Shown: positions 1 through 13,500 of the stretch, piece after piece
How positions within the stretch are numbered: the stretch's first letter is position 1
Layout: each line of letters starts with the position of its first letter
The notes under the pieces: model-generated
The model's input: only the letters and a program-made list of their open reading frames with translations
Told to the model about the DNA's origin: nothing
The model's database searches: none
Assembly (NCBI RefSeq): GCF_047663525.1
Contig: NC_092588.1
Location: 106,101,001 to 106,165,000 of the forward strand
From: Anas platyrhynchos
Lineage: Eukaryota; Chordata; Aves; Anseriformes; Anatidae
Direction of reading: 5' to 3'
Length of the DNA stretch: 64,000 bases
Program-made: the position numbers and the translations under genes

Positions 1-704
1 CACTTCAATCTGTTGTTATTCTATCTCTTATCCCACTGTGGGGGTCGTGGCAGTGGTGTGCCTGGAGAGTTGAACCACAATAATCAGAGAGAGACTTTTC
101 TCAGTATGGTGGATCTGAGTGCACCAACAGGCCTTAATTGCACTGATGAGCGTCACTGTGGATCTTCATCCACCTGCCTCTGACCTAATCTCCTCAAATC
201 AACACTACAGTTATTTCTACTTCAGCCTCCTAGATTGACCTTTTAACCTCTTTCTTCCTGATATCTAGTCTAAACCTCCCCTGGTGCAACTTGAGGCTTG
301 TGTCTAAATTTCATGTAGATACATCAGGCATTTGTACAACAGGCAATACCTAAAGCTGTGCATACTCTCTGTTGAAGACAGCAGCATCTAGTCAAGCAGA
401 ACTGCAAGAAGTGGAGGACTTTTCTTTCTTTAATGAGAAACTAAGTGTGCTGCAAGGCAGACCCGCAAAGAATCATGAGCTCTATCAACAGGAGCTGGGA
501 GCCTGCAGGTCAAGAAAGAACTGGGAAACTGCTGAGAGGAGCAAGAAACAACCCGGTCCTCAGGTGCCAAAAAGTTACAAGAACAAGAAGACACTGTGAA
601 GTGCTTGCTGCAACTAACAATCCTATTGAAACCTGTGTCCAAAATGTAGTACTTAAGCTAGAAACAACAGTTTTCTCGGTGTGTTATTTAAAAAGACAAA
701 CAAG
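1..704. other. Sequence beyond the ICE1 3' end; no gene recognised
   Basis: Contains short overlapping open frames at 372-711 with no recognisable domain, codon signature or splice context. No repeat family was identified. Confidence 0.5.
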
Positions 705-1392
705 AACATAATGGTGTTTGCTTCTTTTATTACGAAAGATATAAAAATGCAGAGTGTAGTGAATCTATCCTTAGAAACTGAAACTTTTTCTGGACCAACA
801 TTCTATTTACATATACAAAATTCCCCAAGTGGAACAATATCAAATGTAAAAAACACATTATCAGAATATACCACATATTTACAAGTTCAGAGCTTTCATA
901 TCTCTGTTACTATAAATGCAGTTGTTACACAAGAGGTCAATCCCAACATGCTTTACGCAAGTATTTTAAATTAAGCAGATGAGACTACTCAAGTAAAATA
1001 AAACAAACTGGGCAAAGCTCTGCTATGAACAACTACTTTATACATACATACAGTACAAAATAACAGAGCCAAGTTTTCAGCCAGGCTTTATCTTCTGTTG
1101 TTGCAAAATGCTCATGCTCCAAGTTGATTGAAGAAAAACAACAGAAACAGCTACTGGTTGTTACTGACATCAAACTAGAAACCTCCCAAGAATCAAAAAC
1201 ATACTGGCTTTCAGATCACTGATGAGTCGTTAGGAAAAGCAAGCATTTGTATTCCTTTTAAAATTCTCCCCTCAAACAGAAAATACAAACAAAATACTTA
1301 AGCCACCACTTTGTATTGTTTTTAACTGGAACCAATTACTGCTTAGTAAAATAAGGCACTTCTTCCTTTAGACCAATACATTTCCCTAGGTT
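705..1392 (-). other. ICE1: ICE1 3' UTR with poly(A) signal
   Basis: About 690 nt of AT-rich sequence follows the ICE1 stop. On the minus strand an AATAAA hexamer lies at plus 726-731, so cleavage is expected near 705-715. No other strong signal was seen closer to the stop. The exact end is inferred. Confidence 0.55.
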
Positions 1393-1574
1393 TTAGTGTA
1401 GCTCCATTTTACACAGAGAAGTGATTTCAGCTAAGCCACTTGTGACAGCAGGAGGGATGCTATTAAGAACTGTTGCTCTCCAAGCATTGATGGCTTCAAC
1501 AATACCTACTGGATTGCTTGAACCCAAGTCACACAGTGAATATATGGCTGCCAGCTGCACACCCCAGGGAACAC
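1393..1574 (-). CDS. ICE1: ICE1 coding exon 20 (last)
   Basis: Begins [20 protein letters not shown], matching human IPWGIQLAAVYALCDLSPSN, and ends LCKMELH with stop TAA (plus 1393-1395). The acceptor is tgcag. Confidence 0.95.
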
Positions 1575-4500
1575 CTGCAAAAAGTTAAAACAAATCAGCT
1601 TCTAGAAATTTGAATATGCAATAATTCTGAGAAGAAACATGAAGCTAAAGAAAACATTAGTTCAAGAACTGGAATACAAACATTTATTTTGGGGATGTCT
1701 AAAATGTGAAAGTAGCAAGAAGACAATCTTAACAAAAATTCTGTAGCATTTCATTTTATAGAAGAATTTTCCAGTTTTCTGATTTCAGAGGATTTTCAGT
1801 ATTCAAAGGGCAAAAAAGATTTGAGTATTCAGTGATTTTACTCTAGTTCTAGTCCCACCTGATCAAGATGGTATGAAAATAGGTTTACACAAAGACTGAG
1901 ACAGACACTTAAAGATGCGTCCCTTCCACTTACATGGAAAAGCCTGAGATTGAAAGGCAGAGTAGCTAAAGGAGTGGTTCAAAACAACTCCCTAGCATCA
2001 ACCCATGCTTCACTGCAAAATTTACTTAATATGCAGAATAATTTAGCAATGCTTTTTTTGCCTCACTTTCTCTCAGGAATTTAGAACATCTTGCAGGCCC
2101 CTGTCTCCCAATACAACAATCTTGCTAGTAGCAAACCCCAGCACAAACTGTTCAGGTAATAAATTAACTATTCCTGCTTATGTCAAGATCACACATTATA
2201 TTCTCAGAAGCAGCTGGTACACTGTTAGGTGAAACAGCATAATTTCAAGTTGGCTGAAACTACCTCAGAGTTGTTTCCTGCCTGAAAGAGAAAGTAATAG
2301 ACAGGCTTTGTTAACTTTGGAAGGGCCAAGGACTCAAACTGAAACCTGTTTGTTCTTTTTCACACTAACATAAAACTGCACAAAGCAGGCTGTTTTGGCA
2401 TTCTTGACCTAATTTGTGTGTTTTGTTTATACTGGCAGAAATTCACATTGCAGATTTTATGCTGAAGTTTCTCTAAATAGACATTACCTTCCTCTTTTGC
2501 ATGATGTACAAACAGTGCAATTACAGAACTAATATTCTTCACCGCAGAAATATAACCTTCCTTCAAACCTATTTGGCCCAATCGACCTGAAAGATTTAAA
2601 AAAGGGGGGAAAAAAAGGTTACTATGTATCTGAGGTTTAGACAATCAACTTCCTAAATTTTACATTCACTGTCTGTTGAAGTGCCAATATAAAATCCAAA
2701 TTTGAATTACAGCTGTCTAAAAATTAGTTGTCCTATTCCTCTTCTGACTAAAGACACCAAGGCATTTTTCATCAGACTGATAAAAACTCCTGCGGGTTTA
2801 CAATTTTTAAGAGTAAAACTCAAAGAACACAACTTGTGTTTAACAAACAGTATTATGTAACTTACATACCAAAAACATCTATCTGAAACCAAAGTTTATT
2901 TGTTTATCCTGAATGCAACCTAGATACCAAATAAAGGATTTTACCTTAAAATCGCATCAAGAAGTATTATGTTACATATAAAGTCTTATTTTATATACTT
3001 TGCTAAAAGCATATATAGCTAAAAATAATTTAATTTTACATACGTAAAGCATACATATTTACTATCACGAAATCATAGTGACATCTCATAACTTAAATAT
3101 ATGATTTTCACAGGCTGACAAATAGTATCTTATAAGACTAACAGTTTTGCTTTTTAAGGTGAAATTTTTTGAGGAAAATTAAAAAAAAAATCAAAAAATA
3201 CAAAAATGCTTCAATTCATTTTCCAGGCAAAGTGACGCTTTTAAAGGTCATACATAAACCAGAAATTCAATCATGAATTTAGATTACTTACCGATTAGCC
3301 TGAGAGTCAATGCGATAATACTATCAGGAATAGACTGTGCAGTTTCATGCTCTTTTCTCTTCTTTATCCACTTATCCATAGAAGGCCAAAGCACTTTGCT
3401 GTGAAGAAATGAATTAAAAAATCTGATACTGCATGAAGGTTTGGCACAGAATATTTATACAGAAAGAAACACAAATGGTTCTTTCATTTACCGTGTATTT
3501 GTGTAACTCCACTTGCATGTTGAATCCACCCTCAGGCGAAACTAGTAACACTACAAGCATCTACAAGTCTCAGTTATATAAAGACTGTTTTACACCCAAA
3601 CATTAAAAGCTATCTTGCTGGAGGAATCATTCCTGTTCAGAATATTATTTCTGCCCATCTTCCATTTCCTTGCAACTTTCTGCATCTCTACATAAAGTCA
3701 AGAGGTTACTCCACTAACTCACCTGTATATGGAACCACACTTCTTTCGAATGTTACATGAGTCATACAGTCATACACCTTGTATGACTGAAAATTAACAA
3801 TTTGTATGTTATAAGTAGGATCTGGTGCTTGTTTTTAAATCTGAATGGACTTCAGACAAGACCTTAAAATTATGAGACCATCCTTAAAATTATGCTGATA
3901 GACTTAGTGATCATTAGTACAACTTCACACAATCAACTCTGTATATCTTCAGTTTAAGTGACATACCTTGAACTGAACCTAGTATAAATTTTGAAAGTGT
4001 TCCACTAAAAATAACTTCCGTAGCAAGGATTTGAATGATTCTAGTAAGTTTTTCACATTTACTTCATATTCAACAATTAGTTTATGTGGTTGTTAAACCA
4101 AAGCCTTATTTTGAGAGATTCTACTAGTTTATATAGCATATTCATACAAAATAGGGACTGTCAGATGAGTGTACACATCAAACTGCAGTCTTTCAAACCA
4201 AGTTAAGTATGTCAGCAGGTTATGCATTGGATTATAGGGTTCAAAGAAAACGTAAGACACTGGGTTGAAGTATTATAATGGTTTTAGAATTGAGATCAGA
4301 CTGAAATCAGGATAGTATAATAGTGAAATGCAACCATATTCCTTTTCAGCACTGAAGTAGTGCTGTTCGCAGATCAGAAGTTCCACCCCCATTTTTTAAT
4401 GACTGAAAAAGAAAAGCTTTTTAAAAAAATGATACTAAATTCAGAGGAAAACAACCATGTTGCTCACTTTGACATACAGTACATCCCAAAATCTTTCACA

Positions 4501-7500
4501 ATTGTTCACATATAGCTATTTTAAAAACAACTCTTTATTAGAAAGGTTCTAACAGGACTAATTCCTTGAATTAGTACTCCAATATCTTCCATTTGCTCAC
4601 AGGTTATAAAACCTTCTTTTCTAAGTATGTATGCAATATTTCATTATGTTAAAAGCTAAGCTGCAATGTTTCAAATTCAAAACAAAAGCACAGAAAAATG
4701 TCTGAAGGAACTGCTTGCCACAATACCTTATGACATTGTCATGTGTCCAATCCCACTTCAGGTTAGTGCAGAGTAGGTCAATAGCAAATATGTACTGCCA
4801 AGCATCTTCACTCAGATCTTCTCCATATCGTTCGCTCTGCTGAAATTCTACTTTGGAACATGACTGCATTTCTAAAAGCAGGTTTGAGGCCATAATACCT
4901 GCATCTAAAGATGAACTCTGGAATTACAGAAGGTGATTACTTTAATGCATGAAAAGTTACCAACCCAAAACTGCACTCTTTACAAATATTAGATTCTGAC
5001 TGTCCATAGCAGCATTAGAGTCCATCTTACAACACAAATTCAACTTTGAGCTAGTGTTAACAGAAGCAAACAAATAAAAAAAGTACACAGAACTCAAATT
5101 TTCAAGTACTCAATATTTATCTTGATGATTTTAGAAAAAGTGGAGTTTGGAAAACAAACACATAAACACAAACCCTACACCCATTCTCTTCTCTGCTCCC
5201 ACAGTCTGGGGATTTTTGTTTCTCTTGATGAAACTTTAAGGTCAGAAGAGTCCTTTTACAATGCAAGAAAATTATATCAGTCCTGCTCATTTCTAAGCAA
5301 AACAAAACAAAAATGACCTCAATAAACATTAAAATTACAGTTCCATTGAGTGATACAATTCCCTGGTCCAAGAGTACTCCAGTCAAAATTTTAAAAATAA
5401 TAAAAACACTTTAAGTGTTAACTAGAGATATTAGTATTTAAGAGGGAAAACAAAAAAGTGCTGTGTTCTGATAGGGTTTAGACAACCACAGGAAGATAGC
5501 CTTAAGTAGCATTAGTTGTGCAATTGTACAGGCTCCATGGGAGATCCACTGAGCATCTATCTTCACACCTTGCCTCAGAAAATTCTTGATTTGATACAGC
5601 CAGCAAAGGAATCAAAACAGACAAAAGCTGATATTGACAGTGAAAGCAGAAGTTACCTGCTCCCAGCTGAGATAAGCACTGAGACAGGCCAGGACATCTT
5701 CATTTGCGCTCTGCCTGATAACTAATTGCATGGCTTTGTTAATTGCACCTTCGAAGACAAATATATCAGGCCATATATTTGTGATGAATAAAATCAATTT
5801 CACTGCATCTGGAAAGCCTAGGAAAAAAAAAGAGAGAGAACAATATAAGTTTTTAACATACAAAAGCAAATAAAAAATACACGCAGACATCAAATGCCAG
5901 AACACTCTACAGCAAGGTAACAAGGAGAGAAGGCACAGAAATCATGTAAAAACTGCAGCCCAGTGAGGTGGAATCATACTAGCACACCCCAGTCCTGATA
6001 TTAAGTAATGGAAGGGAGGAGAAAACAAACAACCAAATGAAAAAACAAACACCTTCCCCATTGTAATTCCTTTTTTTTTTTTTTTTTCCCCTAAAAAGAG
6101 TGTTTTAGTCAGTAAGTCAGGCATGGTTACACTGCACTTGGCTGCATAACAAAAGTGCGCACAGTCCTTTTCCCTTTATTCTTACTGTACTTTAGTTCAC
6201 TAACAAGAGTGGTTTTGGAGCACAGAAACTGGATTTTACAGTGACTTTAAATTTATCTTGGAGTTATTTAAGTTTATCTTGGAGTAAAATTTATCTTGGA
6301 GTTACTTAAGGCAGAATACCTGAAAGAAGAACAGAAAAAAAAAGGATGGACAGGAAGCCAAGAAAACCGATGACACAAGTCTAAGGAAGTAGCACTGACT
6401 GTTTATAGTCAATTTGGCAATTGTGTAGCTGGAATTTAGCACACTTGTGTTACCTAATGAAGGAGAAAACTTTAAAATGAATGCATTAGTAATCAAAATA
6501 AAATAATTGAATAATAAAAAAAGGAAAACCTTCAAGATGTGTTTACAACTGTTCACATTCTAAATAAAATAAAACCACAGAAAATCCACAACAGAAATTT
6601 AAGCAATTCAAAGTATACAACAGAAAATCATTCAAAGTCTGCATTTAACAGTTTTACTGAAGTTCCTTTTTCTTTTCTTTTTAAAAATCGAATGTGTTTT
6701 ATGAGTCAGTGCTTACTCAGTACAAATAGCAGTAAACAAAAAGCACAAAGTTATCTGGAATTACAATATCATTTTGGAGATGGCAGGGCAAACATGAAAG
6801 TACAGAGGATCCCAAAGTAAGTATTGAAAAATGAGTGGACTAGTAAGAGCACAGGTGATTACCAAGCTGAGATAGATGTAGACAACTGTGAGACAGAAAA
6901 TTTCTTCTGTAACAGTCTATATTTTTGCAGTATAGAAAAAAGGTCCAAGGAAAACGTGCCTTTCACAGGAAGATTGTCTTTGTTCATTTGCTTTTACAAA
7001 CCTAATTATTTTGGAACAATAAAGCAAAGACAGACAAAATGTTCAAGATGCAAGACCACCGAGACACACACTATACCTTCTTTAAGTAAGCTGTAGCAGA
7101 AGAGGCGGGCTCTTTCCAAATCTCCCAGCTGTCGACAAGTTGCTGTATAGACTCGACAAAGAGCCTGGTTGAAATTGTAATTTGAGGCTGTTTTCTGAGC
7201 CTTGAGTTTACTGAGAATAACATGCAGCAACGACTCAGCTAAATGCTATAAGGCACAAAAAACAGTTGTTAGACTGTACTATATTTGAGAATATTTAATA
7301 GCATTATAACAGAGAACTGCTTGTAAGAACATTGTTTGCATCCATATAAGAATACACGTAATTAAATCATAGGCAACCAGCAAATGAAATAACAAACCTG
7401 ACTAGCAACTTCAGTAGTAACTTGCTTCTATCAAGTTACCACGTTTGGCAAGTCCTAACAAAGGTGACAGGAGAACTCAGTAAGACAAATTCTGTGGAGA

Positions 7501-10500
7501 ACTGACAGATCATTATTCTGATCTCAGTCTGCCTAACTACTTTCAGGAACTGCAATGGGGCAAAATGCTGCTATGCGACTATGAGATTTTTTCCAATTAA
7601 ATTCATTTGAGCAACCTGATGTATAATGATAATCAAGGTAAACACTGAATGAACAAGTACACCAGCAGTATATATACAATGCTGCTTTGTGTTTTCTTTT
7701 TTAGTGAAATAACAAAAAAGACCCCCCAAAAAATAAAATCAAACCTCACACCTTTAAACAAAAAAAAAATTCTACAATTGTTAATGCTATCCACTACAAA
7801 AAATGTGGTGAAAATAAAATACATCTGCTTTCCTGATGAATGCATAAAGCATCTACAATTGCAGTTTTGCATCTTGGACACCACTGGCCATTAACTTCTC
7901 GTACTGTCTGAAGCTCTCTATTTTGTTATGTTTATACATTTTTAGGTATCTGATAATCTTTCAAGACTGCACTTTGCCACTGCAGGTTGCCTGACCCATT
8001 GAGAATTCACCTAGCACATACTTAAACTCTTTTAATCTGCACAGAAGTCACTGTTAAAACGCAAAACTCAAAATAATACTGCTTACCTTGTTTTTTACAC
8101 CAAATTCACTGACAACTTCTTTCTCTTCATCTCTCATCACTGGAATCTTTGAGATATTGCCCACATAAACATGACTTCGTATAACTGGTAACAAGTCAAA
8201 GCAGGATTCAGCAATTTTCTTCAGTGCCAAATAAACTTTCTGGCAATCAGAATCAATAACCTTCTTTACTGGTAAAGATGCTTCTAAACTGGAACTGTGT
8301 GCTGAATCACTGATTTCACAGCTCTTGCCATGGAAATTCTCCTGTATTTCAGAGCTTGTGTTTTGATCATTTCCGATAGCAGCAGTATCACCGGGCTCCA
8401 GCTTTGGTGGTTCCCTGTCTAATCTCAGTCTTTTTGCGCTTCTAGGCATAGATACTGGCAATAATGTCCTTTTTTCAGGATGATTTGATAAGCCTGAAAC
8501 CAGTTGCTGATTCTGCACATTTTTGTCTTGTCTACTATCAGATTTCAAGTTGCTCCCAGTTTTCACAAAAGCAGTTGATGTGGATGCTATTGCTTTGAAC
8601 CCACCTATTTGAGCCACAGGTCCTGGCAAACTCTGGCTGTCTGAAAGGGCGCATCGGTTTAGCTGAATATTGCCTTTCAGGATGTTTAGTGTCCTCGCCC
8701 TTGCAGATAGCTCTGGGTACATAGTGTCCAATATTTTCACAGAGTTCTCCTGAGGGGCAGCTGCAGCAGCACCATCAGCTGCACACAGAGGAAATCTTCC
8801 AGGGACAGGAAGCGCGTGCTTTGGAATGGAAGTACAAAATTTTAAAGGTGACGAGAGAATCCTTCTACCCACTGCCATCTCTGAAGGTGATGGAGGGGAA
8901 AACAAAAGGGCAGATTTGACAGTCGGAGTATCTCTCAACGGAGACATTAGAGGAGGAACAGGGGTTTCACGTAGTGGGGATATCAGGTCATCAAGAGGGG
9001 AAAGCAAAGAGGATCGATCAGCAGAAGACATCACTGGGGTCATGGAACACACAGCTCTTGGAGGAGTAGCCATCAAAGGCAGGAGCAGTGGGGGTAGAGG
9101 AGGACCCATCTCTTGCCTGATTTTATTTATAGTCTCAGATAAGCATTTTGTCGGCACAGAAGTATCAGCATTTGCAAGAACTGGCTGAGTTATTTTAATG
9201 TCAAGATTGTTCATTTTTCTTTTACCTCTAAGCAGTTTTTTTGATAGCCTGCCATGCATTACTTGGACAGCTGCCTTGGTTGAAGCACTCAAGACTTCAG
9301 ATTGCTCTTGCCCTTTGCAGTTCAATTTATTGGTCTTTTTGGGAACAACATCCACACAAGACTCTGACTCCAACACACGCGAATTCTCAAATACCATTTT
9401 TTGTGGCACAGAAGACTGACTAACTGTTTGAGAATTGCAGTCTACATCAGACAGGGCTGGATTTGAAAGATACTTGATAATAAAGTTTTTCCTACCGCTA
9501 TCCAGGAAGCCCTTCCAAGTACAAGTGGTACGACAGAAACACGAAGGCTGCAAAACACCTAACATAACATTAGTGTTGCCTTCTTCTGAGTTGCAAACAG
9601 CACAGTTTTGATTATGATTGTATTCTTCAAGAACTGAGATGCCCATATCAACACTGTGTGGTAGACTTTGCTCTGCATTTGATTCAAGCTTTTCACAACC
9701 ATTTTCTTCTACAAAATTGCCAAGTGCTAACATTCTTGTACTTAGTTTACTGTTTTTTACAGGCATTCTGTAAGTTTCTGACAATCTGCTTAATATCTGG
9801 CATATTGGTAATCTATTTTTTGAAGCACTTGGCATCAGAGGTCTTCCTTTGGATGCCCCAGTTTCTAACAGATCTTCCCTACTGTCATTCATCCATCCAG
9901 CTACCCTGAAATCACTAGTACCCTCAGCATTTTCAGAGGCTACTAATATACACCCTCTTTTCAGAGAGGTTAAGTCTTTGGGATAAACCTCCCCAACCAC
10001 ATTTGACAACTCATTTGCAGTATTTGGAGAGTCTGTTTCACAGCATGTATCCATACCCACTATAGTACCTGCTTCTAGATGACTATCTGTCACAGTATTT
10101 CCTGGGCACATTGTTGAATGAAGTTCACATACTTGGTTGTCAGCATCAACACTTGCATCATTTTCCAGAGCACTCACTACAATTCTTGTTGAAGTTCTCA
10201 GGTCCTTTTTGGACATGGGAACACATTCAGAATATTTCACATCTCCAACTTTTTGTAGAGGACAGTCCTTCTCTTCAGACACGTTGCTCTGCTCTGGGAT
10301 ATCAAAAGCATTTTTAGACCTTTTTATGCTGTCTTCCTCACATGCCTCAAAACTATTCAACCTTTTGCTTTCCTCCCCATCTGTCAGTGAACCAGTTCTA
10401 GCAGGATCTGGATTAGCTTCCCATGTAGAAGTCTTGCATTCTGATTCTTGACAAACAAACTTTTGGAAGCTCGAAGTATTCTTATTATAAGAGTTTACTT

Positions 10501-13500
10501 GCAAAATTAGTACCTTAACAGATGCCTGAGGTTCTTTATCTACTGGCAGCTCCTTTTCACCTGAAATTTCCATTTCGTTTTTGGGTATGTATTCCCCATC
10601 AGAGCAGCGGTCCAGTTCTTTGCCTTTTTCAGTAGATGGGATCTCAGTATCCTTTTCAAAGCTTTCTAGAGAACTACAAAATGGACTACCCACAACACAA
10701 TTTTTATCTCCTTTGTTTTTTGATGTATGAGAAAATTCAGAATTTCCAGTGAAATCACTTTCAACAAATCCGACAACTTTCTCAAGACTGTAATTTAAAT
10801 TACGAGGCACTGTGGATTCCAATCCATTCTCTTGGATAGGGGAATCTGTATCTTCAGAATTCATACAGCTTGTCTTCAAGTTCATTTCAGTAGACAAAGC
10901 CAAGCTGCTATTAAAACCCATTTCTGAAGTATGCTGGCATATGATCTCTGAAACATTACTTTTCTCCTTCACAACATTGTCTTCCCATTTAAATGAACTG
11001 GAACAAGCCTCTATCACTAATTCCTTGCTTTGCTTGTTTAATTCCACTTTTGTTTCATCACATTTATCATTTTCACTTATCAAGAACTGATTCTGAGGTT
11101 TTGCAAATTCTGTCTGAGCTGTAAGGTTATTTTCTACTACAACAGATCGGATGGTATCTGCTTCTTCTAACAGTTTACTGCTCTCATCTACAAAATCTTG
11201 ATTAACTTGGAATTTAGTCTCTTGAGATTCAAACACTCCAAAGTTCTGAGTTTTGGACAACTCACAGTCTAATGTACTGCACAGGCTTTCAGCTTGTTTC
11301 ATTTCACCATTTCTTTCTGTAAATTCTAACACACATGATTCACACTTAGCTACACTGCTTTCCGCATCAGTAATGCATGTCATCTTTGGTACTGCAAGTA
11401 TAATTTTCAAGTCTGACTTCCCTTGGAAAAAAATATTGTAATCTTCTTCCTGGTATGGTTTATCTTTTAAATATTCCCCTTCCTGTACCTCTAGTAATTT
11501 TTCATTTTCTGCACTATTGAATAGCTCAGATGATTTAGCTGTTTCAAGAACACTTTCTTTGTTTACATTCATGGCTAGTTCAATAGATTCGGGTCTGGTT
11601 ATATTCACGTCTTGTATTTTGAGCTCTCCATCATCTTTTGGAAAGCTGATTCTTTCAACAGTAGATACAGGTAAGTAACACTGAGAGACTTTAGCAGTTT
11701 CCAGTTCATGTTTTCTGTCCATATCATGTTCTAGTGTATTCACACATTGTTCCTCCTGTGTCTTTTCACTGTCACGTTTTATTTCAGAGCACTGAGAGTG
11801 AGCAGAACTCTCCGTAGCTTCAGTGTATGCCTCAGTCTCCAGACTTATTCCCTCACTATCACACTGCATCATTAGGTCTTTAGGACACTCTACTTCACAA
11901 AAAGATTCAGAACTACTGAAATCAGACAATACAATTTCAGAGTGTTCTCCCTCATTACTAGCCTCTGCACAGAGCCCTTGCATCTGTATTGCAGCTGTTA
12001 TTTCCTCTCCATTTATCACTGGTTTTATGCTTTCCTCAACATTGCTTGCTGTATTAGCTACCTTGATTACATCTTTGGATTCATTTTCAACCACTTTATT
12101 CTCTGCCAATACATCAGATTTCCCCTCACAGTCTGTACTTTGAAGTACAACAACACATTGTTCAGATGGCAAATGAGTAACATTTGAGGGAATGGATACT
12201 GCCCTGGGAATTTCGCTCTCTCCTGATAATCCATCTCTTTCTGCCTTCATTAATTCACCATGCTTTTCATGCATACCCTCATAACCACTAGCCCCGATTA
12301 AGATCACATTCTCCTCTGTTTGCTCTACCTCACTGCATCTTTCTATCTGATTCTGCGGCTTAGGACTGTGTAGCATAAAATCAGTTGAAGAGGTCCCATC
12401 TGCACTGTGCATTTCCTTGATATCTTCTTTCTTTTCCTCTATGGCTTCCAGTTCATGTGCTGTTGTTTCAGTTAGTTCTGTCTCCTCTGTTTCCATATTC
12501 ACAGAATTCTCCTCCAAACAATCTTTGCTAGTTCCCATGTTTGTAATTAAAGTAGCAGCTTCAGCTTGCTTTGTTTCAGTATCTCTCACTTTCTTGCTCA
12601 ACATCTCTGGATCAACATGATCAATCTTTTCATTCCTACTCCAGTTATGTGAAATTTCTGCATCAAGACTATGTCCGCACGTTTTGTTCCATCTGTTACA
12701 TTCCTCTTTCAAGCTGAATACATTACAACAATTTTGAGGCTGAACTTGGTTTTCTTGTAAAATAGACTCCTCTGCAGAAGAACTGCAATCAGCTTCTTCA
12801 CTGCTGGAACCCGTGACTTCTCCAAACAACATATCCTTTAATGAAAAACACAAAGTTAATTTTTCAAAGCCCAGTATCACTTTTAAGAGCTATATTTTTC
12901 TAAACAAATAGGCTCCTGGCCCTGACAGGCAGTGGTTTTGAGAGATTAAGGCTGATAACAGAATTACATCCTTCTCCATCATTGCTTTTTATTAATCAAT
13001 CATATTCATCATATTAAACACAAAGCACCTTTGTGAAAATTGAGACCTCTTTGCCTACCTACTGACATTCTAAGATTACTGAAAAAATAACATTTGAGTA
13101 GGTTCCCCTTGAATTTCAAGCTGTAGAGGTTTACTACAAAAACCATGCTTATACCCAACAAGAGTGGGGAATGTAGGTCTTTGACATCAGGAAAAGACAG
13201 CAGTTGAGACGTGGCTGACTTTGTTTTAAATATACTACAGAATATTATGGTTTGTGCCCTTCCACAGACAGTGCACTAGAAAGTGAAGAAGTATACATCT
13301 AGAGCTAAATACTCATATAGAGGTCCTTTCAGTGCATCACTGTAAGTACCAATGATACACAAAAAACCTCAAGAACATCCAATTGTTATTCCTGCTGTAA
13401 TTATACAACCAAGTTAATGCCAAGTCCGACAAATCCTGGAACTCACCTGTTCAGCTACTGGTGAAAGCTGTACTGGAGAAAGTAGAGCAGGGAGAGGCTT

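Larger units (their letters stand above)
1575..8086 (-). other. ICE1 introns 14-19
   Basis: AT-rich introns between exons 14 and 20. They hold poly-T/poly-A runs (for example near 6070 and 7755) and the triplicated motif near 6250. No transposon of recognisable age and no nested gene was seen. Confidence 0.7.

Noticed and set aside
8826..12620. Many plus-strand open frames of 60-120 codons
   Set aside because: They are shadows of ICE1 exon 14 on the minus strand.
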